Part shown: positions 33,997-43,408 of the stretch, in pieces | Numbering within the stretch: the first letter of the stretch is position 1 | Layout of the letters: every line of letters starts with the position of its first letter | Assembly: GCA_018660835.1 (NCBI GenBank) | Contig: JABJJN010000080.1 | Span: 186,001 to 250,000 of the forward strand | Source of the DNA: Gemmatimonadota bacterium | GTDB lineage: Bacteria > Latescibacterota > UBA2968 > UBA8231 | Length of the DNA stretch: 64,000 nt | Direction of reading: 5' to 3' | Translations under genes and position numbers: made by a program | Notes under the pieces: model-generated | The model's input: the letters and a program-made list of their open reading frames with translations, nothing else | Databases searched by the model: none | Told to the model about the DNA's origin: nothing

Positions 33997-35787
33997 ATGG
34001 ACACGAGTGTTGGACATCCGAAAAGCAATGGTCGCGACCGGCATGTGGCCGATGCGTCGAAGGCAGGCCTTACTAGCGGTCCGCGACCGCCGCACAAGCC
34101 TCCTGCCTCGCATTATCGTAGACCCACGCAGAATGCCTTTGTCGCCAGCGAGCGCGCGGCGACGACGATCCTCTTCATCGGACTCACCTGGAAACACGGA
34201 CGCCTGATCCAAGCCAGCCTGGAAGGGCTTGGCTACAAATGCCAGCAACTGCCCGATCCGGATCGCGCCGCTTTCCAGATTGGCAAGGAGTATGGCAATC
34301 CCGGGCAGTGCAATCCGACCTACTTCAGCACGGGTTGTCTGATTCAGTTTCTTCAAGGTCTGGAGCGAGATGGCCTGTCTCGTGAGCAGATCGCACAGCG
34401 ATATGTTTTCATCACAGCGGGCGCCTGTGGGCCCTGTCGGTTCGGCATGTATGAGGCAGAGTTTCGCCTCGCTCTGACCAATGCCGGGTTTGCTGACATG
34501 CGGGTCATCCTCTTTCAACAGCATGGTCTGAATCAAGCAGGCGAGGAAGCGGGCCTGCACGTCAACGCCGACTTCGTCATGGCTTTGATCATGAGTTTCG
34601 CCCTCGCCGACCTGATCAATGACATCTCCTATCAGATCCGTCCCTACGAAGTCAACGATGGTGAGACCGATGCCGCTCTGGCGACATCGATCGATGAACT
34701 GGCCGCCGTCATCAAGGATCTCGCCCACAGACAGGCCGCCAGATCCGTGCGCAAGAGTCGCTTGCCCATGACGGGCACGGTCCACCTCATGGCGCGACTC
34801 GTGTATTGGTTTCGTGCCGCCGCACTCACTGATGCACTCGAACAGATTCGCCATCGATTCGGTGATATCGAGATAGATCGAACGCGACCACGACCGATCG
34901 TGAAGACGACGGGAGAATTCTGGGCCCAGACGACCGAAGGGGATGGCAACTACGGGCTCCTTGGTTTTCTGGAGCGTGAAGGCGCCGAAGTAGTCGCTGA
35001 GCCCGTGGGTGCATGGTTGCCATTTTCCGTGCACCAGGCCCGGGTAAAGGCGCGGGACCGCCTCATGCTCAGCAGTGGATCATTGCGCCAGCAACTCAGC
35101 CAACGTTGGAGACGCCTGCGATCCTTTCTCCTGCTGGTCGCAGTAGACGGTCTGTATATGGCCCAGTGGCGCCGCTTGCGCAGAATTCTCGGTGACATGC
35201 CGCGACTACTGCCTGACCAACTTCTACTTCGAGAATTGGCAGATCCCTTTTACAACTATCGCTCCGGTGGCGGTGAGGGCCACTTGGAGGTGGGCAAGAA
35301 TATCTACTACCACAGCCATCGGCTTTGTCACATGGTGCTGAGCATCAAACCTTTCGGATGTCTTCCGAGCACCCAGTCCGACGGCGCTCAATCCGCCGTG
35401 ACGAGCCACTACCCTGAGATGGTGTTCTTGCCAATCGAGACATCGGGCGAAGGGGAGATCAACGCACACAGTCGAGTACAGATGGCCCTGGGAGATGTTC
35501 GGCAACGAGCGCGGGACGAGTTGGACCATGTGTTGAACTGGTCGGGTGTCACCTTGCCTGAAGTAGAGGCCTTCGTCCAGTACAACCCTGTCATGCGATG
35601 CGCGTCCTATCGCGTGCCGAAGAGCGATCGACTCGTCAGTGTAGCAGCGAATTTTGTCGCTCATGTTGCGTATCTCATGGATCGTGTTCAGATCCCGGCC
35701 CCGCTGGATCGACCAGCTGTCCGTCCGTCCGGCGTGTCGGCGTCAACGCCGACACCTCTGCTGCAGATCGAGGGGGCCGCCGGATGA
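33997..35787 (+). CDS. 2-hydroxyacyl-CoA-dehydratase-like protein (COG3581 type)
   Basis: A 596-residue protein of the group found next to the large CoA-activase gene, related to the 2-hydroxyacyl-CoA dehydratase D subunit. TTILFIGLTWKHGRLIQASL opens the domain near residue 55; GNPGQCNPTYF and ITAGACGPCRFGMYEAEFR carry three cysteines that could bind an iron-sulfur cluster, and YQIRPYEVNDGETD follows. No signal peptide. Its stop overlaps the next gene in ATGA. In known dehydratases the activase injects one high-energy electron using ATP; here the reaction and substrate are unknown. The ATG at 33997 is the first plausible start. Confidence 0.8.
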   Translation: MDTSVGHPKSNGRDRHVADASKAGLTSGPRPPHKPPASHYRRPTQNAFVASERAATTILFIGLTWKHGRLIQASLEGLGYKCQQLPDPDRAAFQIGKEYGNPGQCNPTYFSTGCLIQFLQGLERDGLSREQIAQRYVFITAGACGPCRFGMYEAEFRLALTNAGFADMRVILFQQHGLNQAGEEAGLHVNADFVMALIMSFALADLINDISYQIRPYEVNDGETDAALATSIDELAAVIKDLAHRQAARSVRKSRLPMTGTVHLMARLVYWFRAAALTDALEQIRHRFGDIEIDRTRPRPIVKTTGEFWAQTTEGDGNYGLLGFLEREGAEVVAEPVGAWLPFSVHQARVKARDRLMLSSGSLRQQLSQRWRRLRSFLLLVAVDGLYMAQWRRLRRILGDMPRLLPDQLLLRELADPFYNYRSGGGEGHLEVGKNIYYHSHRLCHMVLSIKPFGCLPSTQSDGAQSAVTSHYPEMVFLPIETSGEGEINAHSRVQMALGDVRQRARDELDHVLNWSGVTLPEVEAFVQYNPVMRCASYRVPKSDRLVSVAANFVAHVAYLMDRVQIPAPLDRPAVRPSGVSASTPTPLLQIEGAAG

Positions 35788-38700
35788 CTACTCAGAGATC
35801 CTATCTGCTAGGCCTCGATGTCGGTTCCACGACGGTGAAGGTTGTCGTCATCGATGGTCTCACCCACGAGATCTGCTGGCAAGCGTATGAGCGACACGAG
35901 ACACGACAGGCGCAGTGTTCACTGGAGATGATCGCTGCCGTCGAACAGGATCTGGGGCTCCGGTCAGACAACTGTCGAGCCTACGCCACTGGGTCCGGCG
36001 CTCGAACCTTAGCCGATGAGGTGGGCGCACGATTCGTGCAGGAAGTCAATGCCGTGTCTCTCGCCGTCGAGGCGCTGCATCCAGAGGCTGGATCCGTGGT
36101 CGAGTTAGGTGGTCAAGATGCGAAGATCATCATCTTCCGGATCGATCCTAAGACGGTGCGCCGGCAGAAATTCTCGTCCATGAATGACAAGTGCGCCGGC
36201 GGTACCGGTGCCGTCATCGACAAGATCAGCGCCAAGCTGGGTATTCCGGCTCAGCATCTATCCCAGATGGGATATGATGGCCAGCGGTTGCACGCTGTCG
36301 CCGGAAAGTGCGGCGTTTTCGCCGAGACGGACATCAATTCTCTGCAGAAGGTGGGTGTCCCGTCGAGTGAACTGATGGCCTCTCTTTTTGAGGCCATCGT
36401 CGCACAGAATCTGTCCATCCTCACCCGTGGCAACACGTTGCAGCCACAGGTGCTGCTGCTCGGCGGACCCAATACGTTCATTCGCGGCCTGGCCGAGGCA
36501 TGGCGATACAACATCGCCAGGTTGTGGACGGAGCGAGGCATTGATCTGCCCGCAGGGACGACGATTGAAGATCAGGTCATCGTACCCGCAGGTGCGCAGT
36601 ATTTCGCCGCCCTTGGGGCCGCTCGCTTCGGCTTGCAGGACGAAATGCGAGACACGGTGTTTCTCGGTTCTTCTGCGCTCAAGCGGTTTGTCAGTGTCGG
36701 CCAGGTGCAACAGAAGAGGAAAGCCGGAAGCGAGGGCCTGATCCGAGACAGCCAGGAACTGGCCGCATTCCGCGAGCGATTTGCCGTGCCTGACTTCGCA
36801 CCAGCACAGCTACGACCTGGCCAGAAAGTGAGCGCTTTTCTCGGACTCGACGGCGGTTCGACGTCAACGAAGGCAGTGTTGCTCGACGAACAGGGTCGCG
36901 TGCTGTTCAAAGCATATCAACTGTCCAAGGGCAATCCGATCGAGGATGCGAAGGAGGTGATCTCGACCCTCGCAGATCAGATGACGACGCAGACAGCAAC
37001 TGTGGAAGTGCTGGGCGTGGCCACGACGGGTTATGCCAAGGACATCCTGCATGATGTACTGCAAGCGGATGTGGCTTTGGTGGAAACCGTCGCTCACGCG
37101 CGCTCGGCGCTGCACAGTTACAAGGATGTAGATGTGATCTGTGATGTGGGCGGACAGGATATCAAGATCATTCTGCTCGCCAATGGGCGCGTAAAGGACT
37201 TCAAACTCAACACGCAGTGCTCGGCGGGGAATGGATACTTCCTGCAGTCGACGGCAGAGAGCCTGGGGATCGCCGTTGACGACTATGCCGATCGTGCCTT
37301 TACCGCACAGGTCAAACCTGATTTCGGCTATGGGTGTGCTGTGTTCATGCAGTCCGATATCGTCGATTTCCAGCGACGGGGATGGAGTGCGGAAGAGATC
37401 ATGGCGGGGCTGGCGGCGGTATTGCCCAAGAACATCTGGCTCTACGTGGCGCAAATTCCCAATCTGGCCTCACTGGGAACGAACTTCGTTCTCCAGGGGG
37501 GAACGCAGAAAAATCTGGCCGCCGTAAAAGCACAGGTCGACTTCATCGAAGACCGTTTCCTCGGCAAGCGAGAGAGACCACGGATCGTCGTGCACGAACA
37601 CTGCGGCGAGTCCGGTGCGATCGGCGCGGCGCTGGAGGCGATCACCCTCTGGCAGCAGGGACACCCGTCGCGCTTTATCGGTTTGGACGCAGTGCAGAAT
37701 ATCCAATACGCTCTGCGCAGCGACGAGCAGACGCGCTGCCACTTCTGCACCAACGGTTGCTTGCGAACCTTCATCGACGTCGATGACGATGAATCAACGA
37801 CCGGACCGCGACGTCTGATCGTCGGCAACTCGTGCGAGAAGGGTGCGGTTGAGCACGCCGATCAGGTTCGGCATATCGCCGCGCGGTGGAAGGAGCAAGA
37901 GGCGGAGGTGCCCAATCTGCAGGACATTGCTGCGACACAGGTGTGGCGCAAAACCGACGCGAGTCCTGTTCCACAGACGGGCCAGATCACCTGGACCCGT
38001 CGACAACGACATCGTCGCCATCTACGCGAGAAACGGCCGGAGATCCGTATCGGCGTCCCGCGTGTACTCAACCTCTATAGTCTGAACCCACTCTTCCGTG
38101 CCTATTTCGAGAGTCTCGGCATCACAGACCGGAATATCGTGTACTCCGACTACACGTCGGAGGCCATGTTCAGGGAGGGTTCGAAACGAGGTTCCATCGA
38201 TCCATGTTTTCCGTCAAAGGCGTGTATTGCCCACGTACACAATCTGCTGACGAAGCACCATGAGCGCCGCCCACTGGATATGATCTTCCTGCCGATGATC
38301 GACTGTCTACCCACTGATCTGGTGGGCACACAGGCGTGCAGGGCGTGTCCGGCCGTGACCACAACACCTGCTGCAGTGAAGGCAGCCTTTACCAAAGAAG
38401 GTGATCAGTTTGCTGCTCGTGGAATCCGGTTTGTGGACACCTTCGTTAATCCTGGTGAGCCGCAGTTGTTCGAGCGACAGATGCGGGAAGCTTTCGAGCC
38501 CTTGCTCGGTGTCTCGGCCGCGGAGAATCGGCATGCCATCGATGCAGGGTACCAAGCCTTGCGGCACTACGAGGTGGAGACGCTGCAGGGCCAGGGCGAA
38601 CGAACGCTGCGGCGTCTCGAAGAGGAAAATGGCGTGGGAATCGTGCTACTGGGGCGACCCTACCACGCCGATCCAGGGATAGGTCACGGCATTCTGGAGC

Positions 38701-39185
38701 AATTCCAACGACGGGGTTATCCCGTGCTTACACAGGACAGCCTACCCCGCGACGCCAAGACGATGCACGAGCTATTTGGTGCTGAAGTGGCTGCAGGGAT
38801 CATCGACGATCCCCTCGACATCAGCGACGTGTGGCTCAATTCCTACAGCGAGAATACCAACCGAAAACTCTGGGCGGCCAAGTTCACTGCCCGCCATCCG
38901 AATCTTGTTGCCCTCGAAATGTCCAGCTTCAAGTGTGGCCACGATGCACCGGTGTATTCGGTCATCGAGCAGATTCTTCAACGGGTCGGTACGCCGTACT
39001 TCTGCTTCAAGGACGTGGACGAGAACAAGCCATCGGGGTCCATCAACATTCGGGTCGAGACGATCGACTACTTCCTGAAGCAATACCGACAAGGACTCAG
39101 AGTCTCAGATGATGACGACTCGAACGGCGTCAGGGTTACGAATGTGAGTGCTGGCACCCACCCCCCGCTTGCTTTGGTTTCCTGA
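35784..39185 (+). CDS. Tandem BadF/BcrA-type ATPase plus DUF2229 (CoA activase, COG3580 type)
   Basis: A 1133-residue protein. Two ASKHA ATPase domains follow each other: GLDVGSTTVKVVVID (near residue 8) and GLDGGSTSTKAVLLD. Each keeps a Cys pair of the kind that binds the 4Fe-4S cluster at the HgdC dimer: KCAGGTG (Cys137) with GKCGVFAETD, and QCSAGNGYF with YGCAVF. The C-terminal third is DUF2229, with cysteine-rich CHFCTNGCLRTF, DPCFPSKAC and QACRACPAV and a late SSFKCGHDAP. It should be an ATP-driven electron donor to the partner encoded just upstream. Start ATG overlaps the upstream stop; the 62-codon longer frame is a shadow. Confidence 0.87.
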   Translation: MTTQRSYLLGLDVGSTTVKVVVIDGLTHEICWQAYERHETRQAQCSLEMIAAVEQDLGLRSDNCRAYATGSGARTLADEVGARFVQEVNAVSLAVEALHPEAGSVVELGGQDAKIIIFRIDPKTVRRQKFSSMNDKCAGGTGAVIDKISAKLGIPAQHLSQMGYDGQRLHAVAGKCGVFAETDINSLQKVGVPSSELMASLFEAIVAQNLSILTRGNTLQPQVLLLGGPNTFIRGLAEAWRYNIARLWTERGIDLPAGTTIEDQVIVPAGAQYFAALGAARFGLQDEMRDTVFLGSSALKRFVSVGQVQQKRKAGSEGLIRDSQELAAFRERFAVPDFAPAQLRPGQKVSAFLGLDGGSTSTKAVLLDEQGRVLFKAYQLSKGNPIEDAKEVISTLADQMTTQTATVEVLGVATTGYAKDILHDVLQADVALVETVAHARSALHSYKDVDVICDVGGQDIKIILLANGRVKDFKLNTQCSAGNGYFLQSTAESLGIAVDDYADRAFTAQVKPDFGYGCAVFMQSDIVDFQRRGWSAEEIMAGLAAVLPKNIWLYVAQIPNLASLGTNFVLQGGTQKNLAAVKAQVDFIEDRFLGKRERPRIVVHEHCGESGAIGAALEAITLWQQGHPSRFIGLDAVQNIQYALRSDEQTRCHFCTNGCLRTFIDVDDDESTTGPRRLIVGNSCEKGAVEHADQVRHIAARWKEQEAEVPNLQDIAATQVWRKTDASPVPQTGQITWTRRQRHRRHLREKRPEIRIGVPRVLNLYSLNPLFRAYFESLGITDRNIVYSDYTSEAMFREGSKRGSIDPCFPSKACIAHVHNLLTKHHERRPLDMIFLPMIDCLPTDLVGTQACRACPAVTTTPAAVKAAFTKEGDQFAARGIRFVDTFVNPGEPQLFERQMREAFEPLLGVSAAENRHAIDAGYQALRHYEVETLQGQGERTLRRLEEENGVGIVLLGRPYHADPGIGHGILEQFQRRGYPVLTQDSLPRDAKTMHELFGAEVAAGIIDDPLDISDVWLNSYSENTNRKLWAAKFTARHPNLVALEMSSFKCGHDAPVYSVIEQILQRVGTPYFCFKDVDENKPSGSINIRVETIDYFLKQYRQGLRVSDDDDSNGVRVTNVSAGTHPPLALVS

Positions 39186-39332
39186 CTCACCAGGGGCTTC
39201 ACAGCAGCTTCAGACCTCGAGTCAGCTCGCGCCTGGAGAATCAAAGTCTACATATAGAATCTGGCGCGTGGAAAATGGATCCTTTATTGTCATCCAGACA
39301 ACCGCCTTTCCTTGAACCAGGAGTCGGATAGA

Positions 39333-39887
39333 ATGGCAGCGAAGCACCTGACGACGGCCGAACTCGAATCGGGCTTGCCCGAGATTCGTCAATCACCCAA
39401 CAACGACGGTGAACTTCAGTTGATCTCCCGCAGGCCGGCCATTGGCGAACGGGATCTGATCGAGACGGGCGAACTGGACACGACGCAGGGACTCGTCGGG
39501 GATGATTGGAGCACACGCGGCCAACATCAGACGCCGCCTCGTGATCCAAAGCCGGACGCACAGCTGACACTGATGAATGCCCGTGCCGCCCAGTTGGTTT
39601 CAGGCTCCAAGGAGCGCTGGGCTCTGGCCGGCGATCAGCTCTACGTCGATTTCGACATTGGCCGCGACAACCTGCCTATTGGGTCTCGCGTTCAGATCGG
39701 CGACGCGATCGTCGAAGTCACGGCAGAGCCACATCCTGGCTGCAAGAAGTTTGTCGAACGTTTCGGCATGGATGCGATGACCTTCGTCAACTCGGAAGAA
39801 GGCAAGCAGATGTGTCTGCGTGGGATCAACACGAAGATTGTGCAGTCGGGGGCGATCCGCGTCGGCGACAAGATCAACAAAGCGTAA
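39333..39887 (+). CDS. MOSC domain protein
   Basis: A 184-residue MOSC (MOCO sulfurase C-terminal) domain protein. It contains a strand YVDFDIGRDNLPIGSRVQIG and the conserved EPHPGCKKFVERFG, in which the single Cys is the likely sulfur-transfer residue, followed by the RGINTKIVQSGAIRVGD ending. MOSC domains deliver sulfur to molybdenum cofactor or reduce N-hydroxylated bases; which applies here is not shown. AGGAG stands nine bases before the ATG. No other molybdenum gene is in the window. Confidence 0.82.
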   Translation: MAAKHLTTAELESGLPEIRQSPNNDGELQLISRRPAIGERDLIETGELDTTQGLVGDDWSTRGQHQTPPRDPKPDAQLTLMNARAAQLVSGSKERWALAGDQLYVDFDIGRDNLPIGSRVQIGDAIVEVTAEPHPGCKKFVERFGMDAMTFVNSEEGKQMCLRGINTKIVQSGAIRVGDKINKA

Positions 39888-39946
39888 GATCAGCCGAGGC
39901 TAGCGTCGACGTCGTTTCCCGATACGCCCTGGCCTAGCCAGACGCC

Positions 39947-40606
39947 TCAGCGTCGGATGTAGACCTGCGTGTTGCGCCCTTCAAGCTGTGTCGCAAGCAA
40001 TTCGACCGCCTGCTGCGCCACCTGACCGGCAATGCCGTCAATCTGCGCCGAAACATCCTGGCTGCCACCATCGGCGTCGACGCCAACCGCTGCAGATGCA
40101 CCGCGCAAGGTTAACACACCATCGACAAGTTGGCAGACATAGTCGAGCTGCGTTTGAGCCGCAGGCGCTAATTCCTCTTCGAAGATGGGCACGGTGATCT
40201 TGCCGAGGATCGGCAGGTCACCGAAGACTTCGATTGTGAGCAAATTGAACGCGACGTGCAGTGAGTCCCCTGCAAGGGACCACTGCCCGATCCAGTTCAG
40301 ATTTGCCCCATCGATGCGATCCGTGTTGCTCAACTCCTCGCCCTCGAGTGCCGCTTGCACTGCCTCTGTTTCGCGCAGGGCGCGCAGAAACTCGCCGCCG
40401 ATTCGTTGCCGGATGCCACCATCAGGCTGGAAGGCGTAGGAGACATTGACGAGAGATGCTACGGCAGTCTCTCCTTCTGTCGCCTCCAGATACCATGTGC
40501 CTACCAGCAGATCTGCCTTGGACTGAGTTGGGGACGAATCACTGTCACTGCAGGCCATCAGACCGAGCGCCATACAGGTGCACAGTAGCAATTGCTCAAA
40601 TTTCAT
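39947..40606 (-). CDS. Hypothetical lipoprotein
   Basis: A 219-residue lipoprotein not assigned to any family I know. The signal peptide ends in a lipobox (MALGLMAC, then SDS). The body shows a lipocalin-like strand opening LLVGTWYLEATEG and YAFQPDGGIRQRI, a calycin-like pattern, then LNWIGQWSLAGDSLHVAF. The start at 40606 is supported by GAGGAGGAAT; the frame continues to 40780 but without signals. It faces the MOSC gene across 59 bases and is 40 bases after the heparinase-like gene on the same strand. Confidence 0.65.
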   Translation of the reverse strand: MKFEQLLLCTCMALGLMACSDSDSSPTQSKADLLVGTWYLEATEGETAVASLVNVSYAFQPDGGIRQRIGGEFLRALRETEAVQAALEGEELSNTDRIDGANLNWIGQWSLAGDSLHVAFNLLTIEVFGDLPILGKITVPIFEEELAPAAQTQLDYVCQLVDGVLTLRGASAAVGVDADGGSQDVSAQIDGIAGQVAQQAVELLATQLEGRNTQVYIRR

Positions 40607-40646
40607 ATTCCTCCTCAGTCGTCTAACCCATCGTTCGGTGCCGCGA

Positions 40647-42314
40647 TCAGGATAAGGCACGCTCGATGCGCAGAGTACCCTCAACGGGCGTGACATCCGT
40701 GCAATAGAGTGTAAAGGCCGATACGTCGGCTGGTTCACTACCGCGCATCGCCTCTGTCGAATTGTGTTCGTCGGAACCACCCGTGATCCGTACCGCCTCC
40801 GATCCCAACCGGTAAATCACCTCACCGCCCCCCCGCAAGACCGCCGATTGACCGGCGTCACATGGCAATCGCAGTTGATCCGTCTGTAGCTGACCACCAG
40901 CACTCATCGCCAGTTCCAGCTTGTAAAGAACTCCCTCCAGACCTTGCGACCGGTAGTCGACTTCCACAGCGGATTCCTGTGGTTGCCATCGCACGTTCAC
41001 CTCCAGATCGAGATCGCGCATCTGTACTTCCGCGCGTGTCTCATGTGGCATCTGGTCCCAGTCACTGGTTCCAGGTGGTTCGGCGAAGGGACGCTTGAAT
41101 CCCCATCTCTTGTGTTCGAACAGTCGCCACTCGTCTTCTACCCCACCACCGAGCTCTTGCGGGGTGAAGCGACCTCGGTCACCATAGAAGGTGGTAGCAA
41201 TCTTCAAGTTGAGACGTACTTCGCCGATGGCGATGTACATGAAGGTGGTCGCGCCTTCCAAAAGCGTGATGGACATCTGCTGATGGCGCTGTCGCACAAT
41301 CCCGGACGCCGGGTTGTACAGCGTGTACGTCGGCTCGGGGGCGATCATTGGCAGATCGACCTCGCGTAAGGATGCGGAGAGCAGATACTGCGTCAACATG
41401 GCTCCAAGACCGTCACCAGAGCGGCGCCCCGCCCTGGCTTGCTCGAGGATGAGATCAGCGACACCGGCAAACAGGGGATCCCGCGTTTGATGGGCCATCC
41501 CTAAGAAGTTTGGATAGTAACTGATCGGATAGGACGTTCGGCCACGGTCCTGTCGTCGCGACGCTGCCGTAAACAGCGAGCCATCCGGCTCCAGATAGTG
41601 CAGGACCATGCGCAGATTCCGCTGCACAGGGTCCATGAGTTCCGGTCGCTGCAGAATTTCTGCCATGATCAACAGCGAACGATTGTTGACGACATTGTAG
41701 ATGCCTGTCGAGCGCTCCGTGTATTCACCCTGATCGGTACAGTCGATCCCCTCCGCCAGATAGAGCTCTGCTTCGCGGCGAAAACGCTCATCGTCGAATT
41801 GCTGCCACAGCAACGTCAGAGCCGACGCAAGAACCCAGCGATGATTTGGTGTATGGAATCCGCCCGTCAACATGCCCTCGCCACCACGTCGCAGAAAGGT
41901 CTCGATCTTCGACTCGATCGTTGCTAGCTCCGGCCGCGCGTCGATATGCGCTTGCACCAGCTTCAATGTGAACGCCAGCGTCTGCGTGCAGAAACCGATC
42001 ATCGTCGCGTCGTGGAAATTCGTCTCGCGCAGATCGATCGTTCCATCCTCGTGCTGAGCGTTTAGCAGGTGGTCTGCATAGAGTTCAGCACTGTCCAGAA
42101 GTCCACGATCCCCTTCAAGAGCTGCCTCCGGGCACAGATACACGCTGAGCAGGCTGTCGATGGCTCCTGAGGAGTGACCAGGTTCAGAATAGCCTCGTTC
42201 CGGCGTGAGCAATCCGCCATGATGAGCAGATTCCGGATCCTGGCATTGTTTCTCCAGCAGGGCTGGGATTCGCAACCCTGCTTCCTTCACGATCTCAGCG
42301 TAATGTCGCTTCAT
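40647..42314 (-). CDS. Alpha-barrel polysaccharide-lyase/heparinase-like protein
   Basis: A 555-residue protein whose first ~330 residues are helical repeats that look like an (alpha/alpha) toroid (GHSSGAIDSLLSVYLC, NHRWVLASALTLLWQQF, NNRSLLIMAEILQ), followed by a beta-sandwich half (LYKLELAMSAGGQL, GEVIYRLGSEAVRITGG). This order recalls heparinase II/III-type lyases or alginate lyases. A catalytic Tyr/His/Asn set is not proven; candidates lie in YSEPGH and TPNHRWV. No signal peptide is visible, so it may be cytoplasmic. The ATG follows GAGGGGAAG. Divergent from the sugar-isomerase gene at 42395. Confidence 0.55.
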   Translation of the reverse strand: MKRHYAEIVKEAGLRIPALLEKQCQDPESAHHGGLLTPERGYSEPGHSSGAIDSLLSVYLCPEAALEGDRGLLDSAELYADHLLNAQHEDGTIDLRETNFHDATMIGFCTQTLAFTLKLVQAHIDARPELATIESKIETFLRRGGEGMLTGGFHTPNHRWVLASALTLLWQQFDDERFRREAELYLAEGIDCTDQGEYTERSTGIYNVVNNRSLLIMAEILQRPELMDPVQRNLRMVLHYLEPDGSLFTAASRRQDRGRTSYPISYYPNFLGMAHQTRDPLFAGVADLILEQARAGRRSGDGLGAMLTQYLLSASLREVDLPMIAPEPTYTLYNPASGIVRQRHQQMSITLLEGATTFMYIAIGEVRLNLKIATTFYGDRGRFTPQELGGGVEDEWRLFEHKRWGFKRPFAEPPGTSDWDQMPHETRAEVQMRDLDLEVNVRWQPQESAVEVDYRSQGLEGVLYKLELAMSAGGQLQTDQLRLPCDAGQSAVLRGGGEVIYRLGSEAVRITGGSDEHNSTEAMRGSEPADVSAFTLYCTDVTPVEGTLRIERALS

Positions 42315-42394
42315 CTTCCCCTCATGGGTTGGGTTCTGTATGATCGGTAGGCCCAATCTGAGCCACCTTCACTACTTGCGCCACGGGAGAGACG

Positions 42395-43228
42395 ATGAAG
42401 ATCGCCTATAGCACATACGCTCTGCAGACGATCGATCCACTGGAAGCCGTACACGGAGTCCACGAAATCGGCTACGATGGGCTGGAACTCAATGTCGGCG
42501 ATGACTGGCCGTCGGCAGCAGCCAAGCTGAATGGCGACGCGCGACAGAAGTTGCGCGAGGCATACAATACGGCAGGCTTCCCTTCCCCCGTGCTCATGCA
42601 CCTGATCAATCTCTGCGCACCGGGCGAAGACACGGCGGCCAAGTCCCGGGCACTTGCCGCTACATGTCAGCTGGCGATTGATCTGCGCGTCGACGATGCG
42701 ACGCCGATTGTTACCACAACCCTCGGCTCTCATGGTGTGGACTGGGAATCCTGTCGAGACCAGGTCGCTGCAGATTTGCACCCCTATGCCGAAATCGCCG
42801 CCGATCATGGGGCGATCATTGCCGTCGAGGCCCATGTGGGACAGGAATTCGACTCGCCAGAGAAGGCCGTGTGGCTTGTCGAAACCCTCGACCACAACTC
42901 TGTGCGACTCAATTTCGACCAGAGCCATTTCCACGTCTTGGGAATGGACCTGCAGCACTGCGTCAAGTTGTGCGCCCCGTGGTCGGTGCACACGCATTTA
43001 AAGGATGGCTACCTCGATGACGCCGGTCAGGTGCATTTTCAACTTCCCGGAGAGGGCAGTCTCGATCTGGATGAGTATTTCAGTGCCGTCACCGCAGCTG
43101 GGCTTCGTCTGCCGATCACGGCCGAGGTCACTGGGCAGATATGGAAGAGGCCTGACTACGATCCCTGGTCCACTGCTGAGCACTGTTACCGTGCGATGCG
43201 CCAGGCGGTCAGTCATCTGATGGAATAA
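42395..43228 (+). CDS. Sugar phosphate isomerase/epimerase-like TIM barrel (second copy)
   Basis: A 277-residue protein of the same TIM-barrel group as the one at 22628-23422. It has YSTYALQTIDPLEAVHGVHE and a YDGLELNVGDDW strand, IIAVEAHVGQEF with the metal Glu, VRLNFDQSHFHVLG with Asp and His, and a C-terminal ITAEVTGQIWKRPDYDPW. The start has GGAGAGACG ahead of it. It is divergent from the polysaccharide-lyase-like gene and may act on the sugars it releases; this is inference from position. Confidence 0.85.
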   Translation: MKIAYSTYALQTIDPLEAVHGVHEIGYDGLELNVGDDWPSAAAKLNGDARQKLREAYNTAGFPSPVLMHLINLCAPGEDTAAKSRALAATCQLAIDLRVDDATPIVTTTLGSHGVDWESCRDQVAADLHPYAEIAADHGAIIAVEAHVGQEFDSPEKAVWLVETLDHNSVRLNFDQSHFHVLGMDLQHCVKLCAPWSVHTHLKDGYLDDAGQVHFQLPGEGSLDLDEYFSAVTAAGLRLPITAEVTGQIWKRPDYDPWSTAEHCYRAMRQAVSHLME

Positions 43229-43408
43229 TCGGACGATCAGCTGAAATCTCGCCTATTCCGTCTCAATTCTATAGATTGTTAGGTTGTGTTGGGGGGGGGT
43301 AGTTGGTTCAATTACAGCGCGACATCTAACCTTCACCTGCAATCTATTTACAGTCCCTAAGTCGATGCATGGTAACTGCTTGCGACATTCCCTTTCGACG
43401 AAAAACTT
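43229..43408 (+). promoter_or_regulatory. AT-richer leader of the five-gene sensory cluster, with a G9 tract
   Basis: This 180-base interval separates the isomerase from the coiled-coil/WD40 gene and is less GC-rich than the flanking genes. It contains nine consecutive G at 43291-43299, about 110 bases upstream of the start codon. A TTTACA at 43347-43352 could be a -35 box, but the matching -10 (TGGTAA) is poor. It should hold the promoter of the following cluster. I see no operator palindrome. Confidence 0.4.
43291..43299 (+). repeat. G9 homopolymer tract
   Basis: Nine Gs in a row between genes, flanked by AT-rich sequence. Such tracts are slippage-prone and in some bacteria make promoter strength variable. 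This may matter for expression of the sensory cluster that starts at 43409. Confidence 0.85.

Noticed and set aside
33682..35034. 450-residue frame on the minus strand
   Set aside because: It lies opposite the clear 2-hydroxyacyl-CoA-dehydratase-like gene, shows no domain, and has low-complexity basic and repeated R/S/P content typical of antisense frames.
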